Shown: positions 51,611 to 61,074, numbered from the stretch's first letter. The stretch is DNA of 64,000 nucleotides from MGBC163016 sp964518575 (GCA_964518575.1 CAZFGW010000006.1:1-64000); one strand, 5' to 3'. Notes: generated from the letters alone by a model not told the origin. Numbers and translations are program-made.

Positions 51611-52062
51611 TTGCGCCTCCTTGTGACGCCTGCGATCGCGTATACCGAAGTATCTGGTTATTTGTTTCATGCGCTTTTTCGACTGACCTAGTCTTTGCCC
51701 CCACACTCGCGCACCGGAGGCTCGCACTTGCGCGCTCACGCTCTCTCGCCCGTCCGAACACCATGTTCGGCAATGTCAACGGGCGGTGCGGCTTACATCT
51801 AGAATACGCCATGCTCGCAGCGAATGACCGCTGTTTACGTGGGCCCTTTTGACCGCATCTGCCTTGGGCTAGGAAGGTTTGCACCCTCCGCAACTACAGA
51901 CTCGAAAAAGCATCCTAAAGTGTAGCAGATACGAGCACATCGCATTGAGTGGGCGCACAATACCTTCGTGCAAGATATCTTCAAGAACGGCGATGGAAAT
52001 CGGTGTTTTTCATCGGGTTCCTGTCAAAGGTTTTTGCAAGACGAGCTTTTTAGGATGGGGAT
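51611..52062. other. Long intergenic region with a structured segment
   Basis: 452 bases between divergent genes. At 51747-51785 two stems stack: CGCCCGT (51747-51753) with ACGGGCG (51779-51785), and inside it CCGAACA (51754-51760) with TGTTCGG (51764-51770), leaving an eight-base bulge. On the minus strand this would be in the 5' leader of the lipoprotein gene. I tested it by eye against T-box, SRP, tmRNA, 6S and common riboswitch consensus words and found no match. Nothing else recognisable. Confidence 0.4.
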
Positions 52063-52824
52063 ATGCGAAGGCGAACCGATAGATCATCCTCCCCAAGTGA
52101 GTATCTCAAACGCGCGGGATGCGCCCTTGCTGAAGCCCTCTGGCCAACGCGGTGCGCAATATGCGACCTCCCTGGCAGCCTTCTGTGCAACGATTGCGCG
52201 GCGAAGCTCATCTTTATCGATGCGACCCTCGCATGCCCTACGTGCGGAGCCCCTTACGGGATCATCCAGTGCAGCGAATGCGCGAGCACCCAAAACATCC
52301 TCGAGGAGGCTTCGCACGTCTCCCCCTTCCCCTTGCGCGCGATGGCAAGCGCGCTTCTGCTCGACGACCGGGCGAAACGGATCGTGACCACGTTCAAGGA
52401 TCGCAATGAGCGGCGCCTCGCAGAGCTCATGGGTGCAGTTATGAGCCGCTACGTCGACCCCGACTGGACGCGCGGAAACTGTGCGCTTTCGTACGTGCCC
52501 GCAACCAAAGCTGCGCTGCGCGAACGGGGGTTCGACCATACGGAGATGTTAGCTTTAGCAGTAGCGCGCGCTCTCGGTATACGCTGTATGAATCTGTTCG
52601 AGCGTCCCGCGACAAGCGATCAGCGAAAGCTCGGGCGCAAAGAGCGCATGCGCAATATGCGCAACTCATTCGCACTCAAAGAGTGTCAAGACCTGCCCGC
52701 TGCCGTGTTGCTCATCGATGACGTGAGCACAACGGGCGCAACAATGATCGGAGCGGCAATGGCGCTCAAAGATGCCGGTGTGGATACCGTCTACGGGCTT
52801 ACCTTCGGAAAAGTCCTCTGCTGA
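52063..52824 (+). CDS. ComF family protein (phosphoribosyltransferase-like)
   Basis: 253 residues. N-terminal zinc-finger-like Cys pairs (CAICDLPGSLLCNDC, CPTCGAPYGIIQCSEC, about 31-70), then a PRTase-like domain: YVPATKAALRERGFDHTEMLA and the PRPP loop AVLLIDDVSTTGATM (about 221-235). ComFC homologues act in DNA uptake in transformable Gram-positives, but the gene is common in non-transformable species and no comFA is adjacent. ATG 52063 has AGGATGGGG. Convergent with the next gene, 12 bases apart. Confidence 0.88.
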   Translation: MRRRTDRSSSPSEYLKRAGCALAEALWPTRCAICDLPGSLLCNDCAAKLIFIDATLACPTCGAPYGIIQCSECASTQNILEEASHVSPFPLRAMASALLLDDRAKRIVTTFKDRNERRLAELMGAVMSRYVDPDWTRGNCALSYVPATKAALRERGFDHTEMLALAVARALGIRCMNLFERPATSDQRKLGRKERMRNMRNSFALKECQDLPAAVLLIDDVSTTGATMIGAAMALKDAGVDTVYGLTFGKVLC

Positions 52825-52836
52825 AGAGAGCGGGTA

Positions 52837-54171
52837 CTACCCCACAACTTTGTTGCGCGGGATCTCGCTTGCCTCAGCATATTCCGAAATATCAACAGAG
52901 ATGGTGTGCGCGATCGGCTTCCACGTTGCCTTCTTGACAAGCGCAACGAGCGCGATGGGGATGTAGGTCATCATGAAGAAGGGGAACGTGAACATGCTCG
53001 CGATCTTGCGCGGCGATGATGCACGGATGTTGTTCCATTCAACGAACGTGGTGAGCACGCCAAATACGAACATGAACATGAAGTAATTGAACAAGCAGAA
53101 GAAGATGGAGGAGAGCGAGCTCGCAACAGCGACGCCGGTGCTGATCACACCCGTGAAGCTGAGCGCGATGATCACCGCATTGAAGATGATGGAGATGACC
53201 GAGAGCAGCATACCGGGTGCAATGGTCATGAGCATGTCATAGCACGCGAACCGATACCCCTTTTCGTTCTTGAAAATGCCTTTGACCAGACCGAGTGCAT
53301 AGTGGGCAAACACCTGGTAGAACCCTTTTGCCCAGCGAAAACGCTGATTCCACGAATCGCGGAAGGTCGTCGGCTGTTCGTCATAGAGCACCGCGGTCGG
53401 ACAATATCCGATACGGATGCCATCGGTGACCGATGAAGCAGAAAACTCGATGTCCTCGGTGAGCAGATGCCATTTCCATCCGCCCGCCTGTTTGAGGATA
53501 TCGGACGCGATGAAAAACCCGGTTCCGGATACCGCGCATGAGGTGTTGAGCGTGAGACGCGCCTGGTTCAAAAACTTCGCTTCGCGTAAGAACCACACGC
53601 CATATCCTGCCGAGATCCAGTTCGAATCGAAATTCTTGGAATTACGATAGCTCGTCGATGCCTGCGCGCCTGCATCGAAGGTCGCGTTCATTTCGCGGAA
53701 ATAATTGACGTCCAAAACGTTATCGGCATCGAAAACGAAAAACGCCTCGAAGTCTTCGTCGGGATACTGCTCCCAGATAGCATTCAGTCCGAAGTCGAGC
53801 GCGTAGCCCTTCCCCACAAGCTCCGTGTTGTGCCGGGTGAAAACGGTCGCCCCCGCCTTGCGTGCGATAGCCGCCGTGTCATCGGTGCAATTATCAGCGA
53901 TGACGAAGATATGGATGAGCTCCTTCGGATAGTTCTGCGCTTTGATTGAACCGATCAAATCCCCGATGACCGCGCGTTCGTTACGCGCCGCTACAAGCAC
54001 GGCATAGTTATGCTCCTTGATTGCCGGGGACATTTTTGGCTTGCGCGTGAGCACCACGAACACGTAGTAGAGCTGGTAGGTATAGCAAATGGTGAAGGTC
54101 AAAAATACGCAGAAATTAAATATATCGATGAAAGAAAGTGCCGCCATCGACTGCGATAGTTCTTCGAACAC
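52837..54171 (-). CDS. Processive-type GT2 membrane glycosyltransferase (BcsA/IcaA-like)
   Basis: About 444 residues. One N-terminal transmembrane segment (about 13-42), cytoplasmic GT-A domain with VLVAARNERAVIGDLI, VIADNCTDDTA, VFDADNVLD, LLTEDIEFSA and QRFRWAKGFYQ (the D, D, TED, QxxRW set of beta-glycan synthases), and three to four C-terminal membrane segments. It likely extrudes or attaches a hexosamine/hexose polysaccharide; the product cannot be read from sequence. GTG 54171 is preferred because AAAGGAG is four bases upstream; ATG 54147 is an alternative. Confidence 0.85.
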   Translation of the reverse strand: MFEELSQSMAALSFIDIFNFCVFLTFTICYTYQLYYVFVVLTRKPKMSPAIKEHNYAVLVAARNERAVIGDLIGSIKAQNYPKELIHIFVIADNCTDDTAAIARKAGATVFTRHNTELVGKGYALDFGLNAIWEQYPDEDFEAFFVFDADNVLDVNYFREMNATFDAGAQASTSYRNSKNFDSNWISAGYGVWFLREAKFLNQARLTLNTSCAVSGTGFFIASDILKQAGGWKWHLLTEDIEFSASSVTDGIRIGYCPTAVLYDEQPTTFRDSWNQRFRWAKGFYQVFAHYALGLVKGIFKNEKGYRFACYDMLMTIAPGMLLSVISIIFNAVIIALSFTGVISTGVAVASSLSSIFFCLFNYFMFMFVFGVLTTFVEWNNIRASSPRKIASMFTFPFFMMTYIPIALVALVKKATWKPIAHTISVDISEYAEASEIPRNKVVG

Positions 54172-54320
54172 ATTTCTCCTTTGGAACAACACCTGGTAAA
54201 AACCAATAATCAGCAAAGTATAGCCTGATAAACACCGATTTGAAAGAGGTCAGCAGTAAATACCACGTATGATGTATGCTTTGTTCCATCAATGACAGCT
54301 CGAACACACAGGAGGACGCT

Positions 54321-55583
54321 GTGAGCATCGAATGCGATATCAAAGATATCAATCTGGCGGATGAGGGATACGCGCGGATCAAATGGGCTGATGCCGACAT
54401 GCCCGTGCTTGCCCAGATCAGGGAACGCTTCGAAAAGGAGAAGCCGCTTGCGGGCGTCAGGATCGGCGCATGCCTCCACGTGACCACTGAGACGGCGAAT
54501 CTGATGCGCACGCTTAAGGCAGGCGGTGCCGATATCAGACTCTGCGCTTCCAACCCGCTCTCGACACAGGACGACACAGCCGCCTCACTGGTAAGGGATT
54601 TCGGCATCTCGGTATTTGCACAATGTGGCGAAGATACCGAGACCTATTACAAGCACGTCGATGCCGTCATCGATTTCAAACCGCAGATCACGATGGATGA
54701 CGGAGCCGACGTGGTCGGTCGCATCCACGAGAGCCGCACCGATGCCCTCGATACCATCATCGGTGGCACGGAGGAGACGACCACCGGCGTGATCAGGCTT
54801 GCGGCAATGGCGGCTGAAGGCGCGCTCAAGTATCCCATCATCGCTGTCAACGATGCGAAGACAAAGCATTTTTTCGATAACCGATACGGCACGGGACAAT
54901 CGACCCTTGACGGGATCGTCCGTCTCACCAACCGCCTTCTTGCAGGTCGCACGCTCGTAGTTAGCGGATACGGCTGGTGCGGCAAGGGACTTGCACTGCG
55001 CGCCCGCGGCATGGGATGCCAGGTCATCGTGTGCGAGGTCGATCCAACCGCGGCGCTTGAGGCACATATGGAAGGCTTCTCGGTCATGCCCCGTGCCGAA
55101 GCAGCGAAGCACGCTGACATTTGGGTCACGGTCACCGGAAACCTCAACGTGATCGATGAGCCTTGCTACGAAAACATGAAAGACGGCGCCATCATTTGCA
55201 ATTCGGGACATTTCAATTCTGAGATCAATATCCCGTGGCTTGAGGAGCGTTGTACGAAAAAGAACATCAAGCCCATGGTCGATGAGTACACGCTTCCCGA
55301 TGGACGCACGATCATCCTGCTCGCCGAGGGACGGCTCGTGAATCTCTCAGGCGCAGAGGGTCACCCGGCAAACGTGATGGATATGAGTTTCGCGAATCAG
55401 GCATTGTGCGCCGAGTATCTGCTGAAATGCGCACGCGATATGAAGCCCGATGTATACGATGTGCCGCAGTCCATCGACAACGAGGTGGCAAAACTCAAGC
55501 TCGAAACCTTGGGGATCACGATCGATACGCTCACGCCCGAGCAGGTCGCCTATATGCATTCGTGGAATATGGGTACCGTATAG
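54321..55583 (+). CDS. ahcY: S-adenosylhomocysteine hydrolase
   Basis: NAD-dependent enzyme splitting S-adenosylhomocysteine into adenosine and homocysteine, keeping methyltransferases active. 420 residues, the short form seen in archaea and some Gram-positives. LHVTTETANL (about 53-62), NDAKTKHFFDNRYGTGQS (about 171-188), NAD site VVSGYGWCGKGLALRARGMG (about 212-231), NSGHFNSEI and the C-terminal tail. GTG 54321 is chosen because AGGAGG lies five bases upstream. Divergent from the glycosyltransferase. Confidence 0.95.
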   Translation: MSIECDIKDINLADEGYARIKWADADMPVLAQIRERFEKEKPLAGVRIGACLHVTTETANLMRTLKAGGADIRLCASNPLSTQDDTAASLVRDFGISVFAQCGEDTETYYKHVDAVIDFKPQITMDDGADVVGRIHESRTDALDTIIGGTEETTTGVIRLAAMAAEGALKYPIIAVNDAKTKHFFDNRYGTGQSTLDGIVRLTNRLLAGRTLVVSGYGWCGKGLALRARGMGCQVIVCEVDPTAALEAHMEGFSVMPRAEAAKHADIWVTVTGNLNVIDEPCYENMKDGAIICNSGHFNSEINIPWLEERCTKKNIKPMVDEYTLPDGRTIILLAEGRLVNLSGAEGHPANVMDMSFANQALCAEYLLKCARDMKPDVYDVPQSIDNEVAKLKLETLGITIDTLTPEQVAYMHSWNMGTV

Positions 55584-55599
55584 ACGGCACGCAGGTTTG

Positions 55600-55740
55600 A
55601 GATCACCATTGGTGTAACGCGTCCGCCATCCCTATCGTTACTGAGGTTGTCGCAAGCGGGCGAGATGAATCTCGCCCCTCCGTCAATACCCCAAGGTCGT
55701 TCTCGATGAACCGTTCTCGAGTCAAAGCAGGATCAAGGCA
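55600..55740. repeat. Dispersed intergenic hairpin repeat, copy 5
   Basis: Between convergent ahcY and ribH. The perfect core GGGCGAGATGAATCTCGCCC is at 55658-55677. The left flank ACCATTGGTGTAACGCG resembles the left flank of the copy at 8.24 kb. The right flank is only loosely similar. Confidence 0.75.
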
Positions 55741-55755
55741 CCCACTAACAAACCG

Positions 55756-56220
55756 CTACAGCTGTTTGAGCAGATTCACCATCTCGATGGCGCTCGTCGC
55801 CGCTTCGCTGCCCTTGTTGCCGGCTTTGCTGCCCGCCCGCTCGATAGCCTGCTCGATGGTATCGGTGGTCAGGATTCCGAAAATCACGGGCACGCCGCTC
55901 GTCAGGGAAACCTGCGCGATGCCTTTGCTCACTTCAGCGCAGACGTAATCGTAATGCGAGGTTGCACCTCTGATGACCGCACCGAGGCAAATCACGGCAT
56001 CATACTTCCCACTCTCAGCCATCTTCTTTGCAACGAGGGGAATCTCGAATGCACCCGGCACCCACGCGGTATCGGTATGTTCCAAAAGTACGTCATGACG
56101 CGCGAGCGCATCCATCGCACCGCTTAAAAGCTTTCCCGTGATGAATTCATTGAACCGTGAAACCACGATTCCAACCCGTATATTGCCACCACCGACAACG
56201 CTGCCTTCGAACAATGTCAT
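55756..56220 (-). CDS. ribH: 6,7-dimethyl-8-ribityllumazine synthase
   Basis: Penultimate riboflavin enzyme, forms icosahedral or pentameric shells. 154 residues: IVVSRFNEFITGKLLSGAMDAL, VPGAFEIPLVAKKMAES, GAVIRGATSHYDYV with the active-site His, and FGILTTDTIEQAIERAGSKAGNKG. AAGGAG precedes ATG 56220. Last gene of the rib operon. Confidence 0.97.
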   Translation of the reverse strand: MTLFEGSVVGGGNIRVGIVVSRFNEFITGKLLSGAMDALARHDVLLEHTDTAWVPGAFEIPLVAKKMAESGKYDAVICLGAVIRGATSHYDYVCAEVSKGIAQVSLTSGVPVIFGILTTDTIEQAIERAGSKAGNKGSEAATSAIEMVNLLKQL

Positions 56221-56308
56221 GATCTACTCCTTTGCTGCTTCCTTGCTGCATTCTACCGCATACCGCGCGCCCAAGGACACTCAGCGCACGTGAACCTCCG
56301 AGACGCCC

Positions 56309-57502
56309 TTACAACAGATGACCCATGCGCGAGCGCTTCGTCTCCAAATATCCCCGATCGTATTCCGTGACCGGAGTCGTGATGGGTACCCGCTCGACGA
56401 TCTTCAACCCGAAATCGCTCAGCTGATACATCTTGTCGGGATTGTTCGTCAAAAGCCTGATCGTATGGATGCCTAGATCCTCAAGAATCTGCGCACCGAT
56501 ATAGTATTCCCGCTCATCGGCTCTGAACCCGAGCGCGATATTCGCATCGAGCGTATCCATGCCCTCGTCTTGCAGCTCATAGGCACGCAGCTTGTTGACA
56601 AGCCCGATCCCGCGCCCCTCTTGGCGCATATAGAGGACAACGCCCCGCCCCTCTTCCTGAATCGCGCACAGGGCTTGCGCAAGCTGGTCGCCGCAATCAC
56701 AGCGCAGTGACCCGAACGCATCACCGGTCAGGCACTCGGAATGCACACGCACGAGCACATCTTCGCCACTGGCAACATCACCCTTAACGAGCGCGATGTG
56801 ATGCTCGCCGTTGAGCAGGTTGATATAGGCATGTGCCTCGAAGTCCCCGTACTTGGTGGGAAGCCTGGTTTTTGCCACGCATTTTACGAGCTTGTCATGG
56901 CGCTTGCGATATTCCTGCAGCTGCTTGATGCTCACGATCTTGAGTCCCAGCCGCTGCGCGAGCTCCACGAGCTCGGGGGTGCGCATCATCGTCCCGTCCT
57001 CGCGCATGACCTCGCAGCAAAGCCCGCACTCCTCTAAGCCTGCAATGCGCAGAAGATCGACCGTTGCCTCAGTATGACCGTTGCGCTCAAGGACGCCGTT
57101 TTCTTTCGCCATCAGCGGGAACATGTGCCCGGGGCGGCGAAACCACTCAGGCATTGCAGCCGGGTCGGCACATTTGCGCGCGGTGAGTCCACGCTCCTCG
57201 GCGGAGATGCCGGTCGTGGTTTCGACATAATCGATCGAAACGGTGAAGGCGGTCTCGTGATTGTCGGTATTGTCGAGTACCATCTGAGGGAACTGGAGCC
57301 GCTGGCAGAATTCCTTGCTCATCGGCATACAGATGAGCCCTTTGCCCTCCGTTGCCATGAGATTGACGTTCTCGGTCGTGGCGAATTGCGCGGCGCAGAT
57401 GAAGTCCCCTTCGTTCTCGCGTTCGGGATCATCCGTGCATAGGATGACCTTGCCCGCGCGCAGCTCTTCGATTGCCTCTTCTATGGTATCCATCTGGTAC
57501 AT
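56309..57502 (-). CDS. ribBA: Bifunctional DHBP synthase / GTP cyclohydrolase II
   Basis: Fused riboflavin enzyme, about 397 residues. N-terminal DHBP synthase (1-200): CTDDPERENEGDFICAA (about 22-38), RRPGHMFPL, NGHTEATVDLLRIAGL. C-terminal GTP cyclohydrolase II (205-397): VRVHSECLTGDAFGSLRCDCG with three Zn Cys, LYMRQEGRGIGL and LLTNNPDKMYQL. ATG 57502 (third codon of the longer reading) is chosen because TAGGAG is seven bases upstream. Confidence 0.96.
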   Translation of the reverse strand: MYQMDTIEEAIEELRAGKVILCTDDPERENEGDFICAAQFATTENVNLMATEGKGLICMPMSKEFCQRLQFPQMVLDNTDNHETAFTVSIDYVETTTGISAEERGLTARKCADPAAMPEWFRRPGHMFPLMAKENGVLERNGHTEATVDLLRIAGLEECGLCCEVMREDGTMMRTPELVELAQRLGLKIVSIKQLQEYRKRHDKLVKCVAKTRLPTKYGDFEAHAYINLLNGEHHIALVKGDVASGEDVLVRVHSECLTGDAFGSLRCDCGDQLAQALCAIQEEGRGVVLYMRQEGRGIGLVNKLRAYELQDEGMDTLDANIALGFRADEREYYIGAQILEDLGIHTIRLLTNNPDKMYQLSDFGLKIVERVPITTPVTEYDRGYLETKRSRMGHLL

Positions 57503-57511
57503 GAGCATCTC

Positions 57512-58177
57512 CTAAAAGCCATGTTCCGCAAGAAACGCTGGCGTGATTGTGCTTTGCTGGGTGTTCGCGTCAGAAGGTGAGGGCATAACGCCGCAGGTCA
57601 TGAGCTTCTCGACATACTTGCCAATGATGTCGCACTCGATATTGACAGCGTCGCCTATCTTCTTGGAAGCAAGATTTGTCACCGCGCGCGTATGGGGGAT
57701 AACGGAAACGTCGAAGAAGTCTTCGCCAACCGAAACGACCGTCAAGCTGATGCCCTCAAGGGCAACGGAGCCCTTGGAAACGATGTGATGAGCACACTCT
57801 GCCCCACAGGTGATGCGATACACATACGCATTGCCTTCTTCGCGCATGGATGCGATCGTGCCCGTGGTGTCGATATGACCCGTAACAATATGACCGCCAA
57901 GCCGCGATGACAGTGTCAGCGCGCGCTCGAGATTGACCGGACTTGCTGTGGTAAGACCCTCAAGCGTTGAGGCGCGCAAGGTTTCCGGCATGACATCTGC
58001 CGAAAAGGTATCGGACGTTATGGTGGTTACGGTGAGGCACAAGCCATTCACGCTGATACTGTCCCCGATGCGCGTCTGCTCAAGGACGGTATGCGCGCGG
58101 ACAGTGAGCTCGCACGAGCGGGCACCGCGCGCGAGATGCACGACCCGTCCGACCTCTTCGATGATCCCTGTGAACAC
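57512..58177 (-). CDS. ribE: Riboflavin synthase, alpha-type
   Basis: Dismutates two ribityllumazines to riboflavin. Two lumazine-binding repeats: FTGIIEEVGRVVHL ... GDSISVNGLCLTV and HIVTGHIDTTGTI ... KGSVALEGISLTVV. About 221 residues. GTG 58177 (VFTGIIEE) is chosen because TAGGAG precedes it by five bases and FTGIIE is the family's N-terminus. Follows ribD directly. Confidence 0.95.
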   Translation of the reverse strand: MFTGIIEEVGRVVHLARGARSCELTVRAHTVLEQTRIGDSISVNGLCLTVTTITSDTFSADVMPETLRASTLEGLTTASPVNLERALTLSSRLGGHIVTGHIDTTGTIASMREEGNAYVYRITCGAECAHHIVSKGSVALEGISLTVVSVGEDFFDVSVIPHTRAVTNLASKKIGDAVNIECDIIGKYVEKLMTCGVMPSPSDANTQQSTITPAFLAEHGF

Positions 58178-58178
58178 C

Positions 58179-59357
58179 CTAGCTCCTATCGCGCGCTTGT
58201 TTGTCAACCACACCTTCGATAAGGATATCGCTTCCGATCGGGGTGATGGTATACGTTTTCAAAACGCTCGCCTCATCAGGCGCGCCAACACCTATACCGC
58301 CCACCGGTGAGGGAGCTTCTGCCCCACCGAACACCTTCGGCGCAATATAGACTTGCACCCAATCAATAGCATTGATGTCGAAAAAAGCGCCCAAAAGCGC
58401 TGGACCACCCTCGACGATCACGCTATCAAGTCCTCGTTTCCCAATCTCGTCGATTACCGTATCCAGATCAACCCTGTCCGAAGCGGTCGCAGGAACCGTT
58501 ATGACCGTGCATCCACGCTGCTCGTAGGGACGCGCGGCGCGCTCGTCGTCATTGCACGTAAAAAGGTAGGTGGGGATCTCCTGCGCGAGCGCAACAAAGT
58601 GCGATTCGAGCGGAATGGACAACGTCGAATCAACGGTAATGTGGGCAGGTTGATGAGGATGTTCTTTGGGAATACGGGCAGTGAGCGCGGGATCATCGAT
58701 CATGATGGTGTTCTTCCCCACCATGACAGCAGCAAAGCGGGCACGATCCCGATGAACCCGCCCTCGCGCCTCCTCGCCGGTGATCCACTTCGACTCTCCC
58801 CGCTTCGTTGCAATCTTTCCGTCGAGCGTCATGGCGTATTTCGCGATCATGAGCGGTCGTCCCGTGGTGATATATGTGAAAAACGGTGCGTTCAAGCGGT
58901 CGCAATCCTCTTCTAAAAAGCCTGTGCGCACCTCGATCCCCGCTGCGCGCAACCGAGCGATGCCCGCACCGGATACCTCAGGATTGGGATCGGCGGATCC
59001 CACGACGACCCGAGCGATACCCGCCTCAATGAGCGCATCGGTGCATGGAGGGGTCTTTCCCGTGTGGTTGCACGGCTCCAGCGTCACAAATGCGCATGCT
59101 CCCCGCGGATCATGCCCACGCCGCTTACAATCAGCGAGCGCCTCACGCTCCGCATGCAAGCAACCGAACGCATGATGCCACCCCTGACCGATGACCATGC
59201 CATTACGCACGATCACACACCCGACCTGCGGGTTGGGATTCACCCATCCCTCTCCGCGCTTTGCAAGCTCAATGGCAAGGCGCATGCATGCCTCCCCATC
59301 AAGCCGCCCATCAACGCTTTGTGCTCTGTCATTTACTTCGGTCAAAGGTGAAAGCAT
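58179..59357 (-). CDS. ribD: Bifunctional riboflavin deaminase/reductase
   Basis: Second and third riboflavin steps. N-terminal deaminase (about 25-165): GWVNPNPQVGCVIV, GCLHAEREALADC (Zn His and catalytic Glu) and LEPCNHTGKTPPCTDAL (two Zn Cys). C-terminal DHFR-like reductase (165-390): LMIAKYAMTLDGKIATKRGESKWITG and VIVEGGPALLGAFF. The exact start is unclear; ATG 59357 is the nearest before the domain, with GAAAGG too close to be ideal. No FMN riboswitch is visible upstream. Confidence 0.94.
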   Translation of the reverse strand: MLSPLTEVNDRAQSVDGRLDGEACMRLAIELAKRGEGWVNPNPQVGCVIVRNGMVIGQGWHHAFGCLHAEREALADCKRRGHDPRGACAFVTLEPCNHTGKTPPCTDALIEAGIARVVVGSADPNPEVSGAGIARLRAAGIEVRTGFLEEDCDRLNAPFFTYITTGRPLMIAKYAMTLDGKIATKRGESKWITGEEARGRVHRDRARFAAVMVGKNTIMIDDPALTARIPKEHPHQPAHITVDSTLSIPLESHFVALAQEIPTYLFTCNDDERAARPYEQRGCTVITVPATASDRVDLDTVIDEIGKRGLDSVIVEGGPALLGAFFDINAIDWVQVYIAPKVFGGAEAPSPVGGIGVGAPDEASVLKTYTITPIGSDILIEGVVDKQARDRS

Positions 59358-59501
59358 CCTTTCACATAATGCCGACGCGCTCGTGCAACAGCGCGCCTTT
59401 GTCATCACGATGAGATGATGCAATTATCGCATAGCCCAAAAGCATAGGCTTTCGCGTCCGAAAAGAATGAGCTGGGTAGGTGAACAGAGCGTCCGTGCGA
59501 G

Positions 59502-60665
59502 CTAGATGATCACAAGGTCGTGCGTCGAGCGGGTGAAACATGAAAATCCCTGCTCGTCGATCACCCCGAAATCCTCAAGGCGCATACCGAATTTTCCTGG
59601 AAGGTAGATGCCCGGCTCAACGGTGACGACGTTGCCAACTTCAAGTGGCTTCTCATTGCGCGGGGACAACAGCGGCAACTCATGCACTTCGACACCGACG
59701 CCGTGCCCGAGCGCATGTCCCATCGCATCTTTGAAGCCGCCCTCATCGAGAACCGCAAGCGCACAGGCATGGGCGGTCGCCCCCGTGACACCGGGCATGA
59801 GCATCGCCTGGACCGTTTCATTTGCCCGCTTAAGCGTCTCCCATGCCTTGAGCATCTCCGCATCGGGACCTCCCAGAAAAACCGTGCGCGTCATATCCGA
59901 GCAATACCCCTCGAAGCAGGCGCCGAAATCCATGACCACACACTCACCCATTTCAAGACGCTTGTCGCTCACGATGGCGTGTGGCGAAGCTCCGTTTTCT
60001 CCCGCAGCGACGATCGTCGGGAACGCGAGCGCCGATGCCCCGTTTGCGAGCATGAACTGATCGAGCTCGAGCTGCACCTCCCGCTCTGTCATACCCGGCT
60101 TCATGAAACCGATAATGTGTTCGAAAGCGGCGTCGGTGAGTGCTTGCGCCGCTTGCATGCGTCGCAGTTCGGTATCATCCTTCACCGCACGCACGCCGAT
60201 GATAAGTCCGTCGGTCTCAACGAAAGGAGGAGTATTGCCTTCATCGGTAGAAAACGCCTCTTCGAGTGCCCGATAGCGCTTAAGGCTCATAGCATCTTCA
60301 AGGGCAAGACGCGCGGATGTCGGATCATCTCTCTGCGCACAGACACGCATCCACTGCTCATGCGCCCACGTAGAAAGCGAACTTCCATCGCAATCAATGT
60401 GGAACTGCGTCTCGGCGGCTTCCCGCTCCATCGCTGTGACATAGCGCGTGTCGGTATGGATAAAGACATCCTTGTCATGCGCGGAGATAAAAAGAGCATG
60501 CGCCTGTTCCTCGTCGAACACCCCGCGAAACGCCGTGAGCCATGCAATGGACGACGTGTCGCAGATGAGCATGGCGTCGACAGAGCGGCAGCGCAGCTCT
60601 TCCTGCACACGCTTGACGCGCTCGCGGGCGCAATATACCTGCGGCCTACCGCTCAAGGAGCACAT
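59502..60665 (-). CDS. M24 aminopeptidase P / Xaa-Pro peptidase
   Basis: Dimetal creatinase-fold peptidase, 387 residues. N-terminal creatinase-like domain (about 10-150) and pita-bread catalytic domain with DFGACFEGYCSDMTR (two metal Asp), GHALGHGVGVEVHELP (metal His), and VTVEPGIYLPGKFGMRLED (metal Glu). Cleaves N-terminal residues before Pro, or dipeptides Xaa-Pro. Its ATG has GGAGG six bases upstream and lies inside the 3' end of aroQ. The association aroQ-pepQ-like is common in Gram-positives. Confidence 0.92.
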   Translation of the reverse strand: MCSLSGRPQVYCARERVKRVQEELRCRSVDAMLICDTSSIAWLTAFRGVFDEEQAHALFISAHDKDVFIHTDTRYVTAMEREAAETQFHIDCDGSSLSTWAHEQWMRVCAQRDDPTSARLALEDAMSLKRYRALEEAFSTDEGNTPPFVETDGLIIGVRAVKDDTELRRMQAAQALTDAAFEHIIGFMKPGMTEREVQLELDQFMLANGASALAFPTIVAAGENGASPHAIVSDKRLEMGECVVMDFGACFEGYCSDMTRTVFLGGPDAEMLKAWETLKRANETVQAMLMPGVTGATAHACALAVLDEGGFKDAMGHALGHGVGVEVHELPLLSPRNEKPLEVGNVVTVEPGIYLPGKFGMRLEDFGVIDEQGFSCFTRSTHDLVII

Positions 60666-61074
60666 CGAGCGCCTCCTTATACCCGTCGCGCCCTTTGCCT
60701 TTGACTACGCCTGCGCGAACGTGCTCGAACACGGAGATGTGCCGGAAATCCTCACGCGCATCAACGTCCGAAATATGCACTTCGACCATGGGAACATCAA
60801 CACTGCCCACCGCATCTGAGAGCGCATAGGAGTAATGCGTATGGGCACCGGGATTGTAGATAAGCCCGTCATACACGCCATGCGCTGCATGGATCTTGTC
60901 GATGAGCTCTCCCTCGTGATTCGATTGAAAACAATCGACAAGCACGCCTTTGCTCTTCCCATACGCAACGACATCCGCTTCGATGGATGCGAGCGTATTA
61001 CGCCCATATATCTCCGGCTCGCGCACGCCGAGCATATTCAGATTAGGACCATTCAAAAGGAGAAACCGTTTCAT
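60646..61074 (-). CDS. aroQ: 3-dehydroquinate dehydratase, type II
   Basis: Shikimate pathway step three. 142 residues: LLNGPNLNMLGVREPEIYG with the catalytic Tyr (about 4-22), FQSNHEGELIDKIH, YNPGAHTHYSYALSDAV, VEVHISDVDAREDFRHISV. Overlaps the aroB stop by ATGA and is followed by the peptidase with a 20-base overlap. Confidence 0.97.
   Translation of the reverse strand: MKRFLLLNGPNLNMLGVREPEIYGRNTLASIEADVVAYGKSKGVLVDCFQSNHEGELIDKIHAAHGVYDGLIYNPGAHTHYSYALSDAVGSVDVPMVEVHISDVDAREDFRHISVFEHVRAGVVKGKGRDGYKEALDVLLER

Noticed and set aside
51603..51893. Minus-strand frame of 96 codons before the lipoprotein gene
   Set aside because: Arg/Ser/Ala-rich, no motif, overlaps a hairpin-forming leader and the real GTG start.
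51620..51900. SRP RNA, T-box or 6S RNA in the long gap before the lipoprotein gene
   Set aside because: The diagnostic loop of SRP RNA and the T-box GGTGG word are missing; kept only as an unassigned structured region.
59358..59501. Search for an FMN riboswitch upstream of ribD
   Set aside because: None of the RFN-element words is present on the minus strand; only a weak small hairpin is seen.
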